Assembly (NCBI RefSeq): GCF_001730305.1
Contig: NZ_MIJY01000005.1
Location: 1 to 64,000 of the forward strand
Length of the DNA stretch: 64,000 nucleotides
Direction: 5' to 3'
Source of the DNA: Enterococcus termitis
GTDB taxonomy: Bacteria > Bacillota > Bacilli > Lactobacillales > Enterococcaceae
Program-made: the position numbers and the translations under genes
Shown: piece by piece, positions 19,180 to 27,731 of the stretch
Numbering within the stretch: the stretch's first letter is position 1
How the letters are laid out: every line of letters begins with the position of its first letter
The notes under the pieces: generated by a model
Told to the model about the DNA's origin: nothing
Databases searched by the model: none
The model's input: the letters and a program-made list of their open reading frames with translations, nothing else

Positions 19180-19356
19180 GTGATTGTATAAAAAATACTA
19201 TCACATTGAATTTACACAATCAACAATAATATCAAAACAAATAGTGAGAACTATTTTCATTTAGAAATCAGGCTATTTATTATTTGAGATCGGAAAATTG
19301 TTTGAATCTAGCAACCCTTCCGCCTAATATTCACTATATTACGTGCGTCAATATTG

Positions 19357-21009
19357 TTACTTCAAAACAATCTCTGCATTTTTATAATCAAATTCTGCTC
19401 CTATTGAGTGAGCTTCAATTCCTTTAACATTAGGATTTCTCAAATAGGCTTTAGCCAATTGGAAAAGAGGAGTGATTGGTTCTTCATCCATAATAATTTC
19501 ATTTGCGTCAATCATTTTATCCCATCTAAGCCCTACATCAGTTCCTAAATTATCATTAATTTCACTCACTAAAGTGTCATACTCTTTATTAGAGTATCCA
19601 CCATAATTTAGCTGATTATTTGTTGTAAGAAGATTCAAGAAACTCATTGGATCTGGATAATCTGCAGACCATCCTGTTAAAGCAAGATCATATTCTCCAC
19701 TCTGTAAACGATCTAGAGATACCGCATACGGAACAGAAGTAATATTGATTTTAATTCCTTTCAAGAGCGTTTGTATTTCTTCTTGGAAATACTCTGATAA
19801 CCTCTTAGCACTTTCTGTATCAGTCACTAACAGCTCTAAATCAATTGATTTTCTATTCAGTTCTTTTTGTACTTTATTCCAGCATTCCTCAGCCTTTTTT
19901 TTATCAAAAACCGCTTTAGTCCTACTTGTATTTACAAAATCTTTATCCCCTAACGGTGAAAAAGAAAGTCCCATAGGAACGTACGTATAAGCCGCTTTAG
20001 AACCGTTTGATAGAATATTATTTGCTAATAACTCTCTATTGATAGAGTACGAAATCGCTTTTCTAAAGTTCTTATTTTTTAATATCGACTGATCCTTCTT
20101 CAAATTAAATTGTAGATAAAAAGTATTTGGTTGTAAAACCGTTACAAAATCCGTATTTTCTTTGTTCTGCTGAGCCAACTCTCCAGATAAATAAGTCTCG
20201 TCTACTTGACCGTCCTCATACATACTCAGTGCTGTCCCGGCCTCTTTAACAACGTTAACCTCAATTTCTCTTAATTTAACCTCATCTTTATCCCAATAAG
20301 TATCATTTTTTGTGTATTTCCATTCAGTTGAAACTCCCGGACCTTTGTAGTCTTCTAGTACAAAAGCGCCATTATATACCGTATTTTCGCTAGTTTTTGC
20401 ATATTCATTTCCATATTTCTTAGCGATATCTTCTCTTTGAGGAAAGAAATTAGGAAAAGCAAGCAAATTCTGAAAATATGGGGTTGCCGTTTCTAGCTCA
20501 ATACCTAATTCATATTTTCCGATAGCTTTGATACCAAGTGATTCTCTCCCAAGCTCCCCACTTATTATTTTAGTTGCATTTTTAATCGGAGAAAACATGT
20601 ACGCATATTCAGAAGCAGTTGCTGGATCAACAGAACGCTGCCAAGAAAATACATAATCTTTTGCCGTTACAGGTTTTCCATCAGACCATACTGCTTTCTC
20701 ATTCAGATGGATTGTATATTTTAGCCCATCTTCACTAATTTTAGCCATCTCTTTAGCACCTGCTGGAACAAGCTCATTAGATTTACCAAATCGATAAATT
20801 CCTTCGTAAATGTTATATAGAGCCCTATGACTCACTACATCAGTTGCTAAAGAAATATCTACAGTAGGAAGTTCTACAGCTTCTACACGCTTGAAAACTT
20901 GATCAACAATTTCTGATTTTGATTCCTCATTATTCTTTTCAAATGTAGAACATCCACCGATTGAAATTATTGATAAGACCAAACTGGAAATTAGTAATAT
21001 TTTTTTCAA
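19357..21009 (-). CDS. Peptide-binding lipoprotein (OppA/PrgZ-type, SBP_bac_5)
   Basis: This extracellular solute-binding lipoprotein of the oligopeptide ABC transporter family has a signal peptide with lipobox SIGGC (Cys 20). It then shows the family pattern: LYNIYEGIYRFGK, LNEKAVWSDGKPVTAKDYVFSWQR (split here across residues 100-130) and YDLALTGWSADYPDP near residue 445. The start is TTG at 21009, with AAAGGGTGAG upstream. No permease or ATPase genes are adjacent, so it would work with a host Opp system, as the pheromone-binding PrgZ/TraC lipoproteins of enterococcal plasmids do. Whether it binds pheromone or nutrient peptides cannot be told from sequence. Confidence 0.88.
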   Translation of the reverse strand: MKKILLISSLVLSIISIGGCSTFEKNNEESKSEIVDQVFKRVEAVELPTVDISLATDVVSHRALYNIYEGIYRFGKSNELVPAGAKEMAKISEDGLKYTIHLNEKAVWSDGKPVTAKDYVFSWQRSVDPATASEYAYMFSPIKNATKIISGELGRESLGIKAIGKYELGIELETATPYFQNLLAFPNFFPQREDIAKKYGNEYAKTSENTVYNGAFVLEDYKGPGVSTEWKYTKNDTYWDKDEVKLREIEVNVVKEAGTALSMYEDGQVDETYLSGELAQQNKENTDFVTVLQPNTFYLQFNLKKDQSILKNKNFRKAISYSINRELLANNILSNGSKAAYTYVPMGLSFSPLGDKDFVNTSRTKAVFDKKKAEECWNKVQKELNRKSIDLELLVTDTESAKRLSEYFQEEIQTLLKGIKINITSVPYAVSLDRLQSGEYDLALTGWSADYPDPMSFLNLLTTNNQLNYGGYSNKEYDTLVSEINDNLGTDVGLRWDKMIDANEIIMDEEPITPLFQLAKAYLRNPNVKGIEAHSIGAEFDYKNAEIVLK

Positions 21010-21746
21010 AAAATCTCACCCTTTCAAAATTTCTATTATTATATTTTTTTAATCTATATTAAATCCTTTTTATATAAGATACCTGAGCTAAAATTGACAC
21101 TAAAAGTAGTTAATGCTTATTGGCTTTTTAATGACCAGTATCCATTACATTCATTTCTGCATCATTTAGCTAAAATCTTATTTTCTTATCATTAATAACC
21201 AGTATAAAAGAATCTAAAACAATATACTAGTTATTTTCTACGTTACAATTATTTATTTGATACATACATGACCTATGCTTTATAGGATATTATCCTGCCA
21301 AACATTCAGAAAGATAAGTAACACATTATCTTTATATCTAAATTCTTAAACTATCACTGGATTATCTGGTTGAAAAATCATTTTTACTAATTTTCAATTT
21401 TAAGATAATAATAAACATCTCCACAAAGAAATGGAGAAGAAGCTCTTCCTTCTTACACTATAAATTTAAAAAACATAATATATTACATCTAAGCAAATAA
21501 TACGTTATACTTATCTATTTATAAGCAAAAAACCCACCTCTAAAAGGCGGGTCATAAAAAATATATTATTCAAGTAAGAATAAAGGATTGGACACGTTAA
21601 GTCTATCATAGGGCGTTTTATCAAACAATAGTAATATTTCGCCAATTAGTGAGAACCATTATCAATTATTGAGTTTTTTACTAATAATTCCTTTTACTTT
21701 GGAACAACTAATTCAAAATTAGCGTAATCATCACAATGACGTCAAT
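21010..21746. other. 737-bp AT-rich intergenic region
   Basis: No convincing gene on either strand. It contains the terminator at 21529-21553 and must contain the promoter of the peptide-binding lipoprotein gene. Short AT-rich dyads occur, but none is distinctive. Confidence 0.5.
21529..21553 (-). terminator. Terminator after the LPKAG surface protein gene
   Basis: On the minus strand ACCCGCCT pairs with AGGTGGGT (one G-U pair) and is followed by TTTTTTGC. Confidence 0.75.
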
Positions 21747-22691
21747 TTATCTATTTAACTCTCTCTTTAATAGCAATAATGTTAATAGTAATATGCCCAC
21801 CAAAAAGATTAAATGATTTTCTGAACTTCCAGCTTTTGGCAAATCTTCATTTTTCCCATTTGATCTACTACTAGAACTATTGGACATATCGGTTAAATAT
21901 ATAGTATCTGTTGTGTCTGTCGTAGTACTAGCCGTGGTGCTGGTTGAAGTATCTGTTGTGTCTGTCGTAGTACTAGCCGTGGTGCTGGTTGAAGTATCTG
22001 TTGTGTCTGTCGTAGTACTAGCCGTGGTGCTGGTTGAAGTATCTGTTGTGTCTGTCGTAGTACTAGCCGTGGTGCTGGTTGAAGTATCTGTTGTGTCTGT
22101 CGTAGTACTAGCCGTGGTGCTGGTTGAAGTATCTGTTGTGTCTGTCGTAGTGTTTCCAGTATCATCTGTAGGAGTAGGAATACCTCCAATTACAGTGATT
22201 TCAACAGGCATCCCCTTTTCTCCTTGATGATTACTATTTATTATATAGAAAGTCACAGTAGCACCACCTTCATTTGTATGGTCTGGTACTAAATCAACAG
22301 ACCAATCGGGAGCTAGTAATATCGTTTCCCAAGCGGAACCATCCCAACTAATTCCACTGCCCGTTGCTTGTGGATTAGACGCAGCAATGATTGCTGCATA
22401 CAAAGCGTATAGATTAGTTTCATCAGTGATTGGTCCGATATTCAACCAGTTATTGCTAACGCTACCTTGTGCATTGTACTCTCCACCAGGATAATCCTCT
22501 GGCTGGGATTGACTGTTTATTTGAACATATTTTTGCCAATTGTAGTAAGCCTCTTGAACAGTAGGATCATCCCAGTGTTCAATAATTGAAATTTGTTGAA
22601 GTTGGTCTGCATAATTGGGATTAGAACGAAATACGCTAAAAAACGCCAACACACAGCAAATAATAACAAATATAGCAGTATTTTTTTTCAT
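21747..22691 (-). CDS. Surface protein with 15-residue Ser/Thr repeats and atypical LPKAG sorting motif
   Basis: A signal peptide (about 1-28) is followed by a mature domain (about 30-165) without a recognised family but rich in Trp, Tyr and Asn, then five copies of a Thr/Ser repeat of the TTTDTTDTSTSTTAS type. The C-terminus is LPKAGSSENH, a hydrophobic helix, then LKRELNR. This is a sortase-signal layout with Ala in place of the Thr of LPXTG. A good GGAGGTAG site precedes the ATG. It is probably wall-attached; the cleaving sortase is not in the window. Confidence 0.8.
   Translation of the reverse strand: MKKNTAIFVIICCVLAFFSVFRSNPNYADQLQQISIIEHWDDPTVQEAYYNWQKYVQINSQSQPEDYPGGEYNAQGSVSNNWLNIGPITDETNLYALYAAIIAASNPQATGSGISWDGSAWETILLAPDWSVDLVPDHTNEGGATVTFYIINSNHQGEKGMPVEITVIGGIPTPTDDTGNTTTDTTDTSTSTTASTTTDTTDTSTSTTASTTTDTTDTSTSTTASTTTDTTDTSTSTTASTTTDTTDTSTSTTASTTTDTTDTIYLTDMSNSSSSRSNGKNEDLPKAGSSENHLIFLVGILLLTLLLLKRELNR
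21905..22150. repeat. 45-bp tandem repeat, five full copies plus a partial
   Basis: Copies start every 45 bases from about 21905 and are identical or nearly so. They encode the Ser/Thr stalk. Near identity points to recent expansion. Confidence 0.95.
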
Positions 22692-22813
22692 ATAATTCTA
22701 CCTCCATTCTTTCTTATACTTTCCTTCTATAAATAATTTGATAACATAATCATACCATCATATTCAATAAATTTTAAGAGACGTGCATTATTCAATAAAC
22801 ATTTCATTTTTGA

Positions 22814-23092
22814 TTATTTACTAAATTAAACGGAACTGTTTTCTCAAATATAACTGAATATCTTCTCCAAGATATTTACAAATGGTCAAAAGAGAAATTC
22901 TACATCGCTTGCTTAGAACTTCCTTATCAAAAATTCTCGAAGTATTATATTTTTGAGCTGTATCAAGAAGTTATTACTGAATATTCACTTGATACTACAG
23001 TTATAAAGAATGAGATAATAGCCATAGGAAAGGTAAAACAAGATTATTATGGTGCAGATAGAACGGAGAATAATTTCACCTTTATTTTCTAA
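22814..23092 (+). pseudogene. Possible start-less gene fragment
   Basis: A 92-codon open frame ends at TAA 23090-23092 and has no good start; it opens just after a TGA. The translation looks protein-like (DIYKWSKEKFYIACLELPYQ) rather than random. It lies at the edge of the IS-associated decayed region. I do not recognise the family. Confidence 0.35.
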
Positions 23093-23237
23093 TAAAGAGT
23101 TACTTCTAACTTATTAGGTGGCAACAGATCTTTTAATCGATACATGAATTACAACCAAAAATGATTTAATTGTAATTCAAATCATTTTCTCTATGTATGT
23201 TATACTGTACTCATGATTAAGTCAAAGGAGTTTACGT

Positions 23238-23750
23238 ATGATCATTGTACCTACAAAAAAATCATTACCACTTTTTAGTGAATTTCCAATCTCTACTATT
23301 ACCTCCAGCTCAACTGAACGATTCTTTTTCTCTTGGCATGCTAATTATTTTACTTTAGACAGGAAAAAAGTTTTAGTTTTGGTAAATGATCTGTCATTTT
23401 CTCCAATCGTTTTAGTTGATATTAACGCTAAAAACAAACAACAACTTTCTAGCTATATAAAAGAAGGTATTGAACATATTTTTAGTTATAGTACGGCTAA
23501 ACAGTATAAAATAAAAAAGTATTTTCTAAAGGCTGGTAGAATGGAAATTTCTTATGCCTATAACCGTTCGATCAGTGGCATTAACAACAACATGATTCAA
23601 ATGTTGAAATCTTATCCTGAAGACATTGACCTAAATTCACGACTACAGACTTCTGTAATGGAATTCCTCGCTAAAACGCCATATCGTAGTATGACTCCTG
23701 AATATTCTTTTAGTATTGATATAGTAAAAAAAGAGTTAGATAAGCTATAG
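23238..23750 (+). CDS. Hypothetical protein, DUF6933-like
   Basis: The 170-residue soluble protein contains FFFSWHANYFTLDRKKVLVL followed by VNDLSFSPIVL, a pattern I associate with the DUF6933 family found near plasmid-type genes; its function is unknown. AAAGGAG lies before the ATG and a TATACT box upstream. It stands alone on the plus strand, directly before the IS3-family remnant whose left end begins about 6 bases after its stop. Confidence 0.65.
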   Translation: MIIVPTKKSLPLFSEFPISTITSSSTERFFFSWHANYFTLDRKKVLVLVNDLSFSPIVLVDINAKNKQQLSSYIKEGIEHIFSYSTAKQYKIKKYFLKAGRMEISYAYNRSISGINNNMIQMLKSYPEDIDLNSRLQTSVMEFLAKTPYRSMTPEYSFSIDIVKKELDKL

Positions 23751-23812
23751 GCTTTTGAACCGACCCCAAAAAGTTAGACCAAAAATCTAATTTTTTGGAG
23801 GTCGGTATTTTT

Positions 23813-24331
23813 ATGTCTAAATATAGCTTTGAATTTAAACTAAAAATTGTTCAAGAATACCTAGGAGGGAAAGGAGGAATACAAGCTTTAGCAAATAAGC
23901 ATGGGGTTAAGGCGATGGAACAAGTGCATAGGTGGATCAACGCTTATCAAGAATTCGGTGAAGAAGGTCTTTTACGAAAACGCCAAAATCAGAATTATTC
24001 TGTTCAATTCAAGCTAAATGCGATAGAGTTATATCAAACAAGTGAGCTCTCCTATCGTGAAGTTGCCAATATTCTTGAAATGAATAATCCAATTCTTATT
24101 GCCAATTGGATGCGAAAATTCCGAAAAGAAGGAAAGACAAAGAAGCATTTAATGAAAGAAACGCTAGAAGAACAGAATCGCATCAAAGAATTAGAAAAGC
24201 AGGTTCGTATTCTTCAAATTGAAAATGCCTTTTTAAAAGAACTGAGGAAGCTGCGAAAACAGGAAGCTCAACAACGACGAGTGAATCAATCGCGCGAATC
24301 ATCGCAAGTCTCCGAGGACAGTTCAAATTAG
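23813..24331 (+). CDS. IS3-family transposase OrfA
   Basis: Two helix-turn-helix regions (YSFEFKLKIVQEYLGG... and YSVQFKLNAIELYQ...) are followed by a leucine-zipper-type coiled coil (about residues 120-160), the normal OrfA layout. GGAGG lies 11 bases before the ATG at 23813. The C-terminus overlaps the start of the OrfB frame, where programmed -1 frameshifting would normally join them. Transposition is unlikely because OrfB is broken. Confidence 0.85.
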   Translation: MSKYSFEFKLKIVQEYLGGKGGIQALANKHGVKAMEQVHRWINAYQEFGEEGLLRKRQNQNYSVQFKLNAIELYQTSELSYREVANILEMNNPILIANWMRKFRKEGKTKKHLMKETLEEQNRIKELEKQVRILQIENAFLKELRKLRKQEAQQRRVNQSRESSQVSEDSSN

Positions 24332-24640
24332 TTGAGATTCTTGAAGCATTGAATTTTTCTAAATCAACTTTTATGTATTGGCAAAAACGGTTTGATCAAA
24401 AAAATCCAAATCAAGAAATTGAAACAGAGATGCTTCATATTCGTCAAAAGCATAAAAATTATGGCTGTTTACGAATAACGAACGAACCGAGGGTTCCACG
24501 TGAATAAAAAGAAAGTTCAACGCTTGATTCGAAAGCTAAGGATTGAAGTCCGATCTTATACATGGAAATCCCGTCGCTATAGTTCGTATCGTGGAAAAGT
24601 TGGAACGATTGCCAAGAGCCGAATCCAACGTCTCTTAAAA
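24271..24640 (+). pseudogene. IS3-family transposase OrfB, frameshifted and truncated
   Basis: The frame RGQFKLVEILEALNFSKSTF...NYGCLRIT breaks at about 24480 and resumes in another frame as NKKKVQRLIRKLRIEVRSY...SSYRGKVGTIAK. It then loses similarity after RIQR at about 24630, before the DDE catalytic core. A one-base indel plus loss of the 3' part explains this. Confidence 0.85.
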
Positions 24641-24661
24641 CGACTGCTGCTAAGAGTTTAC

Positions 24662-25063
24662 TTACTTGTATTTTTGCAAGATATTATAAATTGGTTTTAC
24701 TAGCATATACGCCTCAAAGGCTGCTGCTGAATGGCCTTCAGTAGCTTCTTCATCATTTCCAATACTTTCAAGAAGTCTGATTACTTCTTCCTCATCTTGA
24801 CAATTATTAATACCAAATGATCCTTGCCAACCATGCATAATAGATTCCATTTCTCTTCTTAAACCAGAACGTATGATTTTCCTTTCTCCTTCTAACGTAA
24901 AGGAAAACATATCCTCAGACTCTTTATACATTTGACTTCCAACGGATCTTACTATTTCAATATCTTCTTCTGACCATTTGGAATCAAACACTATCGATCC
25001 AGCTAGTGTACCCTTTTTTATTATTGAAATTGTCACTATTTCATCTTCTGTAATGTCGTTCAT
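24662..25063 (-). CDS. Hypothetical protein
   Basis: The 133-residue product is acidic and soluble, with no family I recognise. It starts at ATG 25063 with AGGGGAAT upstream. Its stop lies about 20 bases from the truncated end of the IS remnant, so the C-terminus may have been altered by that event. Confidence 0.55.
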   Translation of the reverse strand: MNDITEDEIVTISIIKKGTLAGSIVFDSKWSEEDIEIVRSVGSQMYKESEDMFSFTLEGERKIIRSGLRREMESIMHGWQGSFGINNCQDEEEVIRLLESIGNDEEATEGHSAAAFEAYMLVKPIYNILQKYK

Positions 25064-25497
25064 CTTATTCCCCTCATTTGTATTTCTTTCATCATATCAT
25101 GTTTGAACAATCTTTTTACTATCAGAAATTAGTCTCTATTATCGTTGATAACAGTCTTTTTATAATCTTTTAGCAATTTCATAAACAACTGATCGACATC
25201 CTGCAATAAGCGAAAATCGATACAGATACACTAAACATCTACTTTCAGTCATACGCTACAGCGTCTATAAGACGTGATATAAGCCATTCAAATGTAGTAA
25301 AGTCTAAGAGAAATTGTCTTTTCATTTCTATTGCCCCTTTCAAATTAAAAAGCCATCTCTGTTGAGATAGCTAAAAGGGGAGTGCTCTCAATTAAGAGCC
25401 TAGGTGAAACATTTTGTTAGTTGGTAAAATAATAATATCATGACACAATATAACTAACAAGTTGATTATGCTGAAGAAGAGTGAGAAATGTTATCAT
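25064..25497. other. 434-bp gap in the decayed region
   Basis: No convincing gene. A hairpin (AGCCATCTC with GAGATAGCT, near 25351-25372) and a second (GCTCT with AGAGC, 25384-25400) lie next to each other and may be a terminator or a small RNA end. Confidence 0.35.
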
Positions 25498-25728
25498 TTA
25501 ATGCGGGGGAAACCGGTTATGAATATATTCTTTTATAATTATGGAAATTTCTTCTTCTTCTCTGTTTTCTATTTTTCCTTCAATTTCTGGAGTCACATCG
25601 ATATTCACAGTATCAACATTAGCGAATATCATCACTCAAACCAAATCATCTTTTCTATCGATTGCAAATTCAAAATCAACATATGCTGCCATCACTTCAT
25701 TTTTATAGACTAGTAAATATACTTCCAT
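25498..25728 (-). pseudogene. Small gene with one in-frame stop
   Basis: From ATG 25728 (GGAAGAAAG upstream) the frame encodes MEVYLLVYKNEVMAAYVDFE, reaches TGA at codon 31, then stays open in the same frame (VMIFANVDTVNIDV, then a Glu-rich stretch) to TAA at 25498. The otherwise uninterrupted 77-codon frame suggests a single nonsense mutation. Family unknown. Confidence 0.55.
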
Positions 25729-26064
25729 CTTTCTTCCTCTTTTATCCTTCTTTCTAATCTTTTTTGGCAATAATTTCACTTTGCTTTTAACTTGTTCCTG
25801 GCATTAGAAAACTGACTTGTTATTTCGTCAAATTCACTTCGTATCCCTAGAATTTGTGCTGTATAAGGAGGAGAACATCACACTCGTTTAATACAGCCTT
25901 CTGAACCTCCATTCCAAATAAGCAATATGCCACAATTCCAAAAAGTAAACATTTTAACGCTACAAGACACAACCCATCGAGGCAATGGTTTGAAGAGGGG
26001 GCACACCAAATGCTCCAAATAACAATCAGATTGTGTCAGATTTATAAAGAACAAACTTTTTCAT
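25729..26064. other. Decayed sequence with a relic membrane-protein frame
   Basis: On the minus strand a short frame (VALKCLLFGIVAYCLFGMEV) encodes a membrane helix and, after a stop and a frame change, a coiled-coil-like piece (RSEFDEITSQFSNARNKLKA). No start is usable. It looks like a broken small membrane protein gene. Confidence 0.35.
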
Positions 26065-26412
26065 CTAAAAAAATGGAAAATTGAAGTTTAACATAAAATG
26101 CTGCGCAACATTTAAAAATTCTTTCACTTCAATTTTTCCAATTACTTTAACATTTCTATTTCCTTCAGGAGTATAATCTAACGAATAGACCTGCTTGGTA
26201 TTCACCTTACTATCCTTTTTTAATGCTTCGCTGCTTATCGGTAAAAAGTAAGGGCGTTGCTTTGTTGTAGAAGTTATCGGACAGACTATGATAAGATTAG
26301 AGGAAAGATTGTATTCATTGCGACTCATAACTAATGCTGGTCGTCTTTTTTGAATTTCACTACCTTTAGAAGGATCAAAATTTATAGTTACAATATCGCC
26401 TTGTTTAATCAT
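26065..26412 (-). CDS. MazF/PemK-family toxin
   Basis: MazF-family endoribonucleases cut mRNA at short motifs. This 115-residue protein shows the family pattern: MIKQGDIVTINFDPSKGSEI, KRRPALVMSRNEYN, IIVCPITSTTKQRP, and VIGKIEVKEF near the end. The gene overlaps the antitoxin gene by 8 bases (26405-26412), the usual type II arrangement. The last residues (NFNFPFF) are unusual and may be a mutated tail, but the core residues are present. Confidence 0.9.
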   Translation of the reverse strand: MIKQGDIVTINFDPSKGSEIQKRRPALVMSRNEYNLSSNLIIVCPITSTTKQRPYFLPISSEALKKDSKVNTKQVYSLDYTPEGNRNVKVIGKIEVKEFLNVAQHFMLNFNFPFF

Positions 26413-26638
26413 CTAATTCAGTACCTTCTGGTGAAAAATTCATTGCTAATTTATCTTCGCTATCTACAAACTCACCTTTGGTCGCATTTTGAAAAAAGTC
26501 TTCAGCTTTAGGAATTAATGAAATGATTCCTTCTTCATCTTTATAGTAGTAAAATTCTTGACCTTCTTTCACTGCTAGCTTGCTTGCCAAAGTAACCATG
26601 ATCGCGTTACCTTGTTTTCTTGCTTTTACTATTTCCAT
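26405..26638 (-). CDS. MazE/PemI-type antitoxin (AbrB-like N-terminus)
   Basis: The 77-residue protein begins MEIVKARKQGNAIMVTLASK, an AbrB/MazE-type swapped-hairpin DNA-binding domain. The acidic C-terminus (SEDKLAMNFSPEGTELDD) would wrap the toxin. It precedes and overlaps the toxin gene. A palindromic site in its promoter fits autorepression by the complex. Confidence 0.88.
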   Translation of the reverse strand: MEIVKARKQGNAIMVTLASKLAVKEGQEFYYYKDEEGIISLIPKAEDFFQNATKGEFVDSEDKLAMNFSPEGTELDD

Positions 26639-26662
26639 GATATCGCCTCCCTTGTTGTTAAC

Positions 26663-26692
26663 ATTATACCACGTAATTACATGTATTTACAA
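26663..26692 (-). promoter_or_regulatory. MazEF promoter with palindromic operator
   Basis: On the minus strand TTGTAA (26687-26692) and TATAAT (26663-26668) are 18 bases apart. The palindrome GTAATTACATGTATTTAC at 26673-26690 fills the spacer and overlaps the -35 box. Confidence 0.7.
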
Positions 26693-26714
26693 CGTTTTCC
26701 CAATAAAAATATAA

Positions 26715-26812
26715 CTCAACGTACTTCCGTTAGATTCTGATTAATTTATATGTATAATTTAAAACAAAAAAATGATCAATATGCATCTGCACATTGATCA
26801 CTTTTAGCTATA
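26715..26812. repeat. Copy 1 of a 100-bp intergenic element
   Basis: This element matches 36632-36735. Both share AACGTACTT, AGATTCTGAT, AATTTATATGTA and a hairpin TGATC...GATCA flanked by A and T runs. The hairpin would act as a terminator on the minus strand. Confidence 0.7.
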
Positions 26813-26814
26813 CT

Positions 26815-27021
26815 CTATTGAGCAGTTTCTTGATCAATTAATGTAGCACCACAAGGGCGTATTTTTTCAGCCTTAATTGGTATGTCAGAGTACTAAGGTT
26901 CAGTAAATTGACCATTAGTAAAGATTGCTAAAAGAAATCACGCTTCACGAGAGACATTGTACAAAATCAAGTGAAAATTTAATTCTTGTGCTTCTGAGAA
27001 GGATTCTAAGGCTGTCTCAGA
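26815..27021 (-). pseudogene. Decayed gene with two in-frame stops
   Basis: One frame reads ETALESFSEAQELNFHLILY..., TGA, FLLAIFTNGQFTEP, TAG, YSDIPIKAEKIRPCGATLID... and ends at TAG 26815-26817. The continuing protein-like composition across both stops indicates nonsense decay. No start is left. Family not recognised. Confidence 0.5.
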
Positions 27022-27095
27022 TTAACAACTAATACATTTTATACATTCTTAGTGCATTTAAACCCTAACATGTACCAAATCTAATGAAAACATGC

Positions 27096-27101
27096 TATAA
27101 T
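27096..27101 (+). promoter_or_regulatory. Extended -10 promoter of the antisense RNA
   Basis: TGCTATAAT is an extended -10 box; transcription would start near 27108. The -35 region (TACCAA) is weak. Confidence 0.5.
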
Positions 27102-27107
27102 CTACAT

Positions 27108-27236
27108 GAAAAGAGAGAGATGCGTCAACATACCTCTCTAGTGTAGAATTACCAGTGAAAAGCTGGCAGGCTATATTCAGGTTATTAAACCATCTTACTC
27201 GACAAAGTAAAAGGATGGTTTATTTTTTTGATTAAA
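27108..27236 (+). ncRNA. Putative RatA-like antisense antitoxin RNA
   Basis: This is a short plus-strand transcript from the promoter above to the terminator stem AAACCATC/GGATGGTTT at about 27187-27221, followed by a T-rich tract. It runs under the 3' end of the toxin gene, overlapping its last 10 codons or so. This is the layout of TxpA/RatA-type type I systems. The boundaries are inferred from promoter and terminator. Confidence 0.6.
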
Positions 27237-27302
27237 TTCCAATACCGCAATCACTAACATTGCAAAACTAATTGCAAGTGTCAATGCTTCGTATACTGAC
27301 AA
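27195..27302 (-). CDS. Holin-like type I toxin (TxpA/Hol_Tox family)
   Basis: The 35-residue hydrophobic peptide MSVYEALTLAISFAMLVIAV, with a short polar tail, matches the small 'putative holin-like toxin' family, which damages the membrane when overproduced. I choose the TTG at 27302 because AAAGGA lies 7 bases upstream and the family begins M-S-V-Y-E; a GTG sits one codon earlier. The usual family tail is short and Lys-rich; here it is longer (FNQKNKPSFYFVE). The antisense RNA converges on its 3' end. Confidence 0.8.
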   Translation of the reverse strand: MSVYEALTLAISFAMLVIAVLEFNQKNKPSFYFVE

Positions 27303-27528
27303 CACTATTCCTTTCTAGGGACAGATCCATTAATCATAAGGCATCACCCCTTTTTCAAGAGATTTAGCCAACTATCTTTTAATTTTTCTACAATACTTAG
27401 TATATCATAATCACAGTAGCCTATCTTTCTTTTTTCGTTGAACTCCATACTTCAGTTGATAGCGTTCAATTTTAAAAAGCTAGTATTATCTGCCAAAAAT
27501 CAATGTTTTTAGCAGAACTACTTTAAAT

Positions 27529-27570
27529 ACACAAAATAAAAATTCTCTATCCTGAATTTTTATTTTGTGT
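27529..27570. terminator. 17-bp perfect AT-rich hairpin
   Basis: The arms ACACAAAATAAAAATTC and GAATTTTTATTTTGTGT pair perfectly around 8 bases. It lies 160 bases after the glycerophosphodiesterase stop and could terminate on either strand. The rest of 27303-27731 shows no gene. Confidence 0.65.
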
Positions 27571-27731
27571 AACTCTATTGAACACTGGAAAATCTTATCA
27601 GAGCAATGTTCACAAAACGTTCAGTTGCCTATACTCTATTATGGTTTCGCTTATTGTTAATGGGGGAAGATCTTGAGCATCTTATTAGAGATACACTCAT
27701 TAACATAAAAATCAATCAAGCTGCTAAATGA

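Larger units (their letters stand above)
23756..24640 (+). mobile_element. IS3-family (IS150-like) insertion sequence remnant
   Basis: The left end begins TGAACCGACCCCAAAAAGTT, typical of IS150-type terminal repeats. orfA is intact, orfB is frameshifted and cut, and no right terminal repeat was found. The element is therefore inactive. Confidence 0.8.

Noticed and set aside
21880-22227. Open frames on both strands across the 45-bp repeat array
   Set aside because: Same artefact of a tandem repeat whose length is a multiple of three. Only the minus-strand frame with signal peptide and LPKAG anchor is supported.
23813-24640. Active IS element
   Set aside because: orfB has a frameshift and lacks the catalytic end, and the right terminal repeat was not found.
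25462-25713. 83-codon plus-strand frame rich in Phe
   Set aside because: It is the antisense of the nonsense-mutated gene at 25498-25728, which has better composition and an RBS.
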